NCBI GenBank assembly: GCA_002702385.1
Contig: NZZF01000014.1
Location: forward strand, 1-14,779
From: Flavobacteriaceae bacterium
GTDB lineage: Bacteria > Bacteroidota > Bacteroidia > Flavobacteriales > Flavobacteriaceae
Direction of reading: 5' to 3'
DNA length: 14,779 nucleotides
Part shown: positions 14,392 to 14,779 of the stretch, piece after piece
Layout of the letters: every line of letters begins with the position of its first letter
How positions within the stretch are numbered: position 1 is the first letter of the stretch
The notes under the pieces: model-generated
Databases searched by the model: none
What the model saw: only the letters and a program-made list of their open reading frames with translations
Told to the model about the DNA's origin: nothing
Position numbers and translations under genes: made by a program

Positions 14392-14779
14392 TTATTCAAT
14401 CAATCCAAGTTGTTTCATAAAAGAATAGTTGTCAAAAAAATCTTGTTCTTTTAAAACTTTTCCATCTTTCATTTTTACAATAGTTGTTCCTGAAAGATCT
14501 AAAGATTTATTAGTCGCTGGTATACCAAAGAAATCTCCATCATGAGTCCCTTTAAAATTCCAATATTTAACTAAATCATCACCTTGAGCAAAAGCATTGA
14601 CTATGGAAAATTCTGCATCAGAAAATCCATTAATATAATTACCATAAAATGCTTTGAGTCCATCTATTCCAGTTATATCGCCTTGAGCAGTTACAACAGT
14701 AACATTTTCATCAAAATTTTCACTTGTTACAAGATCAATATTTCTTTCGGAAAAAACTCTTTCCCATACGCTAGTATAC
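14392..14779 (-). CDS. SnoaL-like / ester cyclase family protein (C-terminal part, partial)
   Basis: This frame ends with TAA at 14392-14394 and stays open to the right edge, giving 128 residues; the N-terminus is outside the window. It reads SVWERVFSERNIDLV, then ITGIDGLKAFYGNYINGFSD, then NAFAQGDDLVKYWNFKGTHDGDFFGIPATNKSLD as successive blocks, and ends TTIVKMKDGKVLKEQDFFDN...LGLIE. This is the SnoaL/ester cyclase pattern of the NTF2-like superfamily: an alpha-helix cone with G-x-D/F-x-G-IPAT and I-K-x-DGK-x-x-x-x-D-x-x. The family includes polyketide cyclases, but most stand-alone bacterial members have no known substrate. A signal peptide, common in Bacteroidota homologues, cannot be judged here. 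Confidence 0.8.
   Translation of the reverse strand, partial: YTSVWERVFSERNIDLVTSENFDENVTVVTAQGDITGIDGLKAFYGNYINGFSDAEFSIVNAFAQGDDLVKYWNFKGTHDGDFFGIPATNKSLDLSGTTIVKMKDGKVLKEQDFFDNYSFMKQLGLIE

Overview
The window is strongly AT-rich DNA (about 30% GC by eye) that looks like a marine flavobacterium or close relative (Bacteroidota). The signs are a TonB-dependent receptor start with a carboxypeptidase-regulatory-like segment, many lipoproteins whose signal peptides end in Ser-Cys, few Shine-Dalgarno sequences, and several exact TAnnTTTG motifs (the Bacteroidota -7 promoter element) just upstream of genes. The assignment rests on sequence character only; no marker gene is present.

Layout. 1-149 (-) is the start of a TonB-dependent receptor, cut by the window edge. 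Behind it at 223-768 (-) lies an AraC-type regulator with an N-terminal CxxC heavy-metal-associated-like domain, suggesting a metal-responsive receptor locus. A small SemiSWEET/YgjV-like membrane protein (794-1021, +) diverges from the regulator. Next comes a very compact minus-strand operon read from 8448 down to 1016: DUF1080 lipoprotein, DgkA-type lipid kinase, CBM9-like lipoprotein, GHL10-type glycoside hydrolase lipoprotein, S9/DPP-IV peptidase and formylglycine sulfatase lipoprotein. Gaps are 1-6 bp or a 4-nt overlap. An SDR oxidoreductase (8487-9311, -) lies 38 bp upstream and may be co-transcribed. The set suggests breakdown of sulfated or modified glycans and peptides at the cell surface, but without a SusC/SusD pair.

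9369-10607 (+) is a class V (PLP) aminotransferase-like enzyme with a Tat-like N-terminus. It converges exactly, with no gap, on a ydbS-ydbT pair of bacterial PH-domain membrane proteins (12635 down to 10608, -).

The most unusual stretch is 12636-12830. It is a GC-richer island with an exact TAnnTTTG promoter element, three successive small hairpins and a strong intrinsic terminator. I read it as a gene for a structured small RNA of about 100 nt on the plus strand (12720-12821). A flavobacterial family such as Flavo-1 is a reasonable candidate, but I could not test this.

The right end holds a three-helix membrane protein (12831-13109, -), a 54-codon membrane protein gene starting with TTG (13206-13367, +) that overlaps a secreted dienelactone-hydrolase-like alpha/beta hydrolase (13357-14334, +), a likely bidirectional terminator, and the C-terminal part of a SnoaL-like/ester cyclase protein (14392 to beyond 14779, -). 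No tRNA, rRNA, CRISPR, insertion sequence or phage gene was seen, and no gene-free stretch exceeds about 200 bp.
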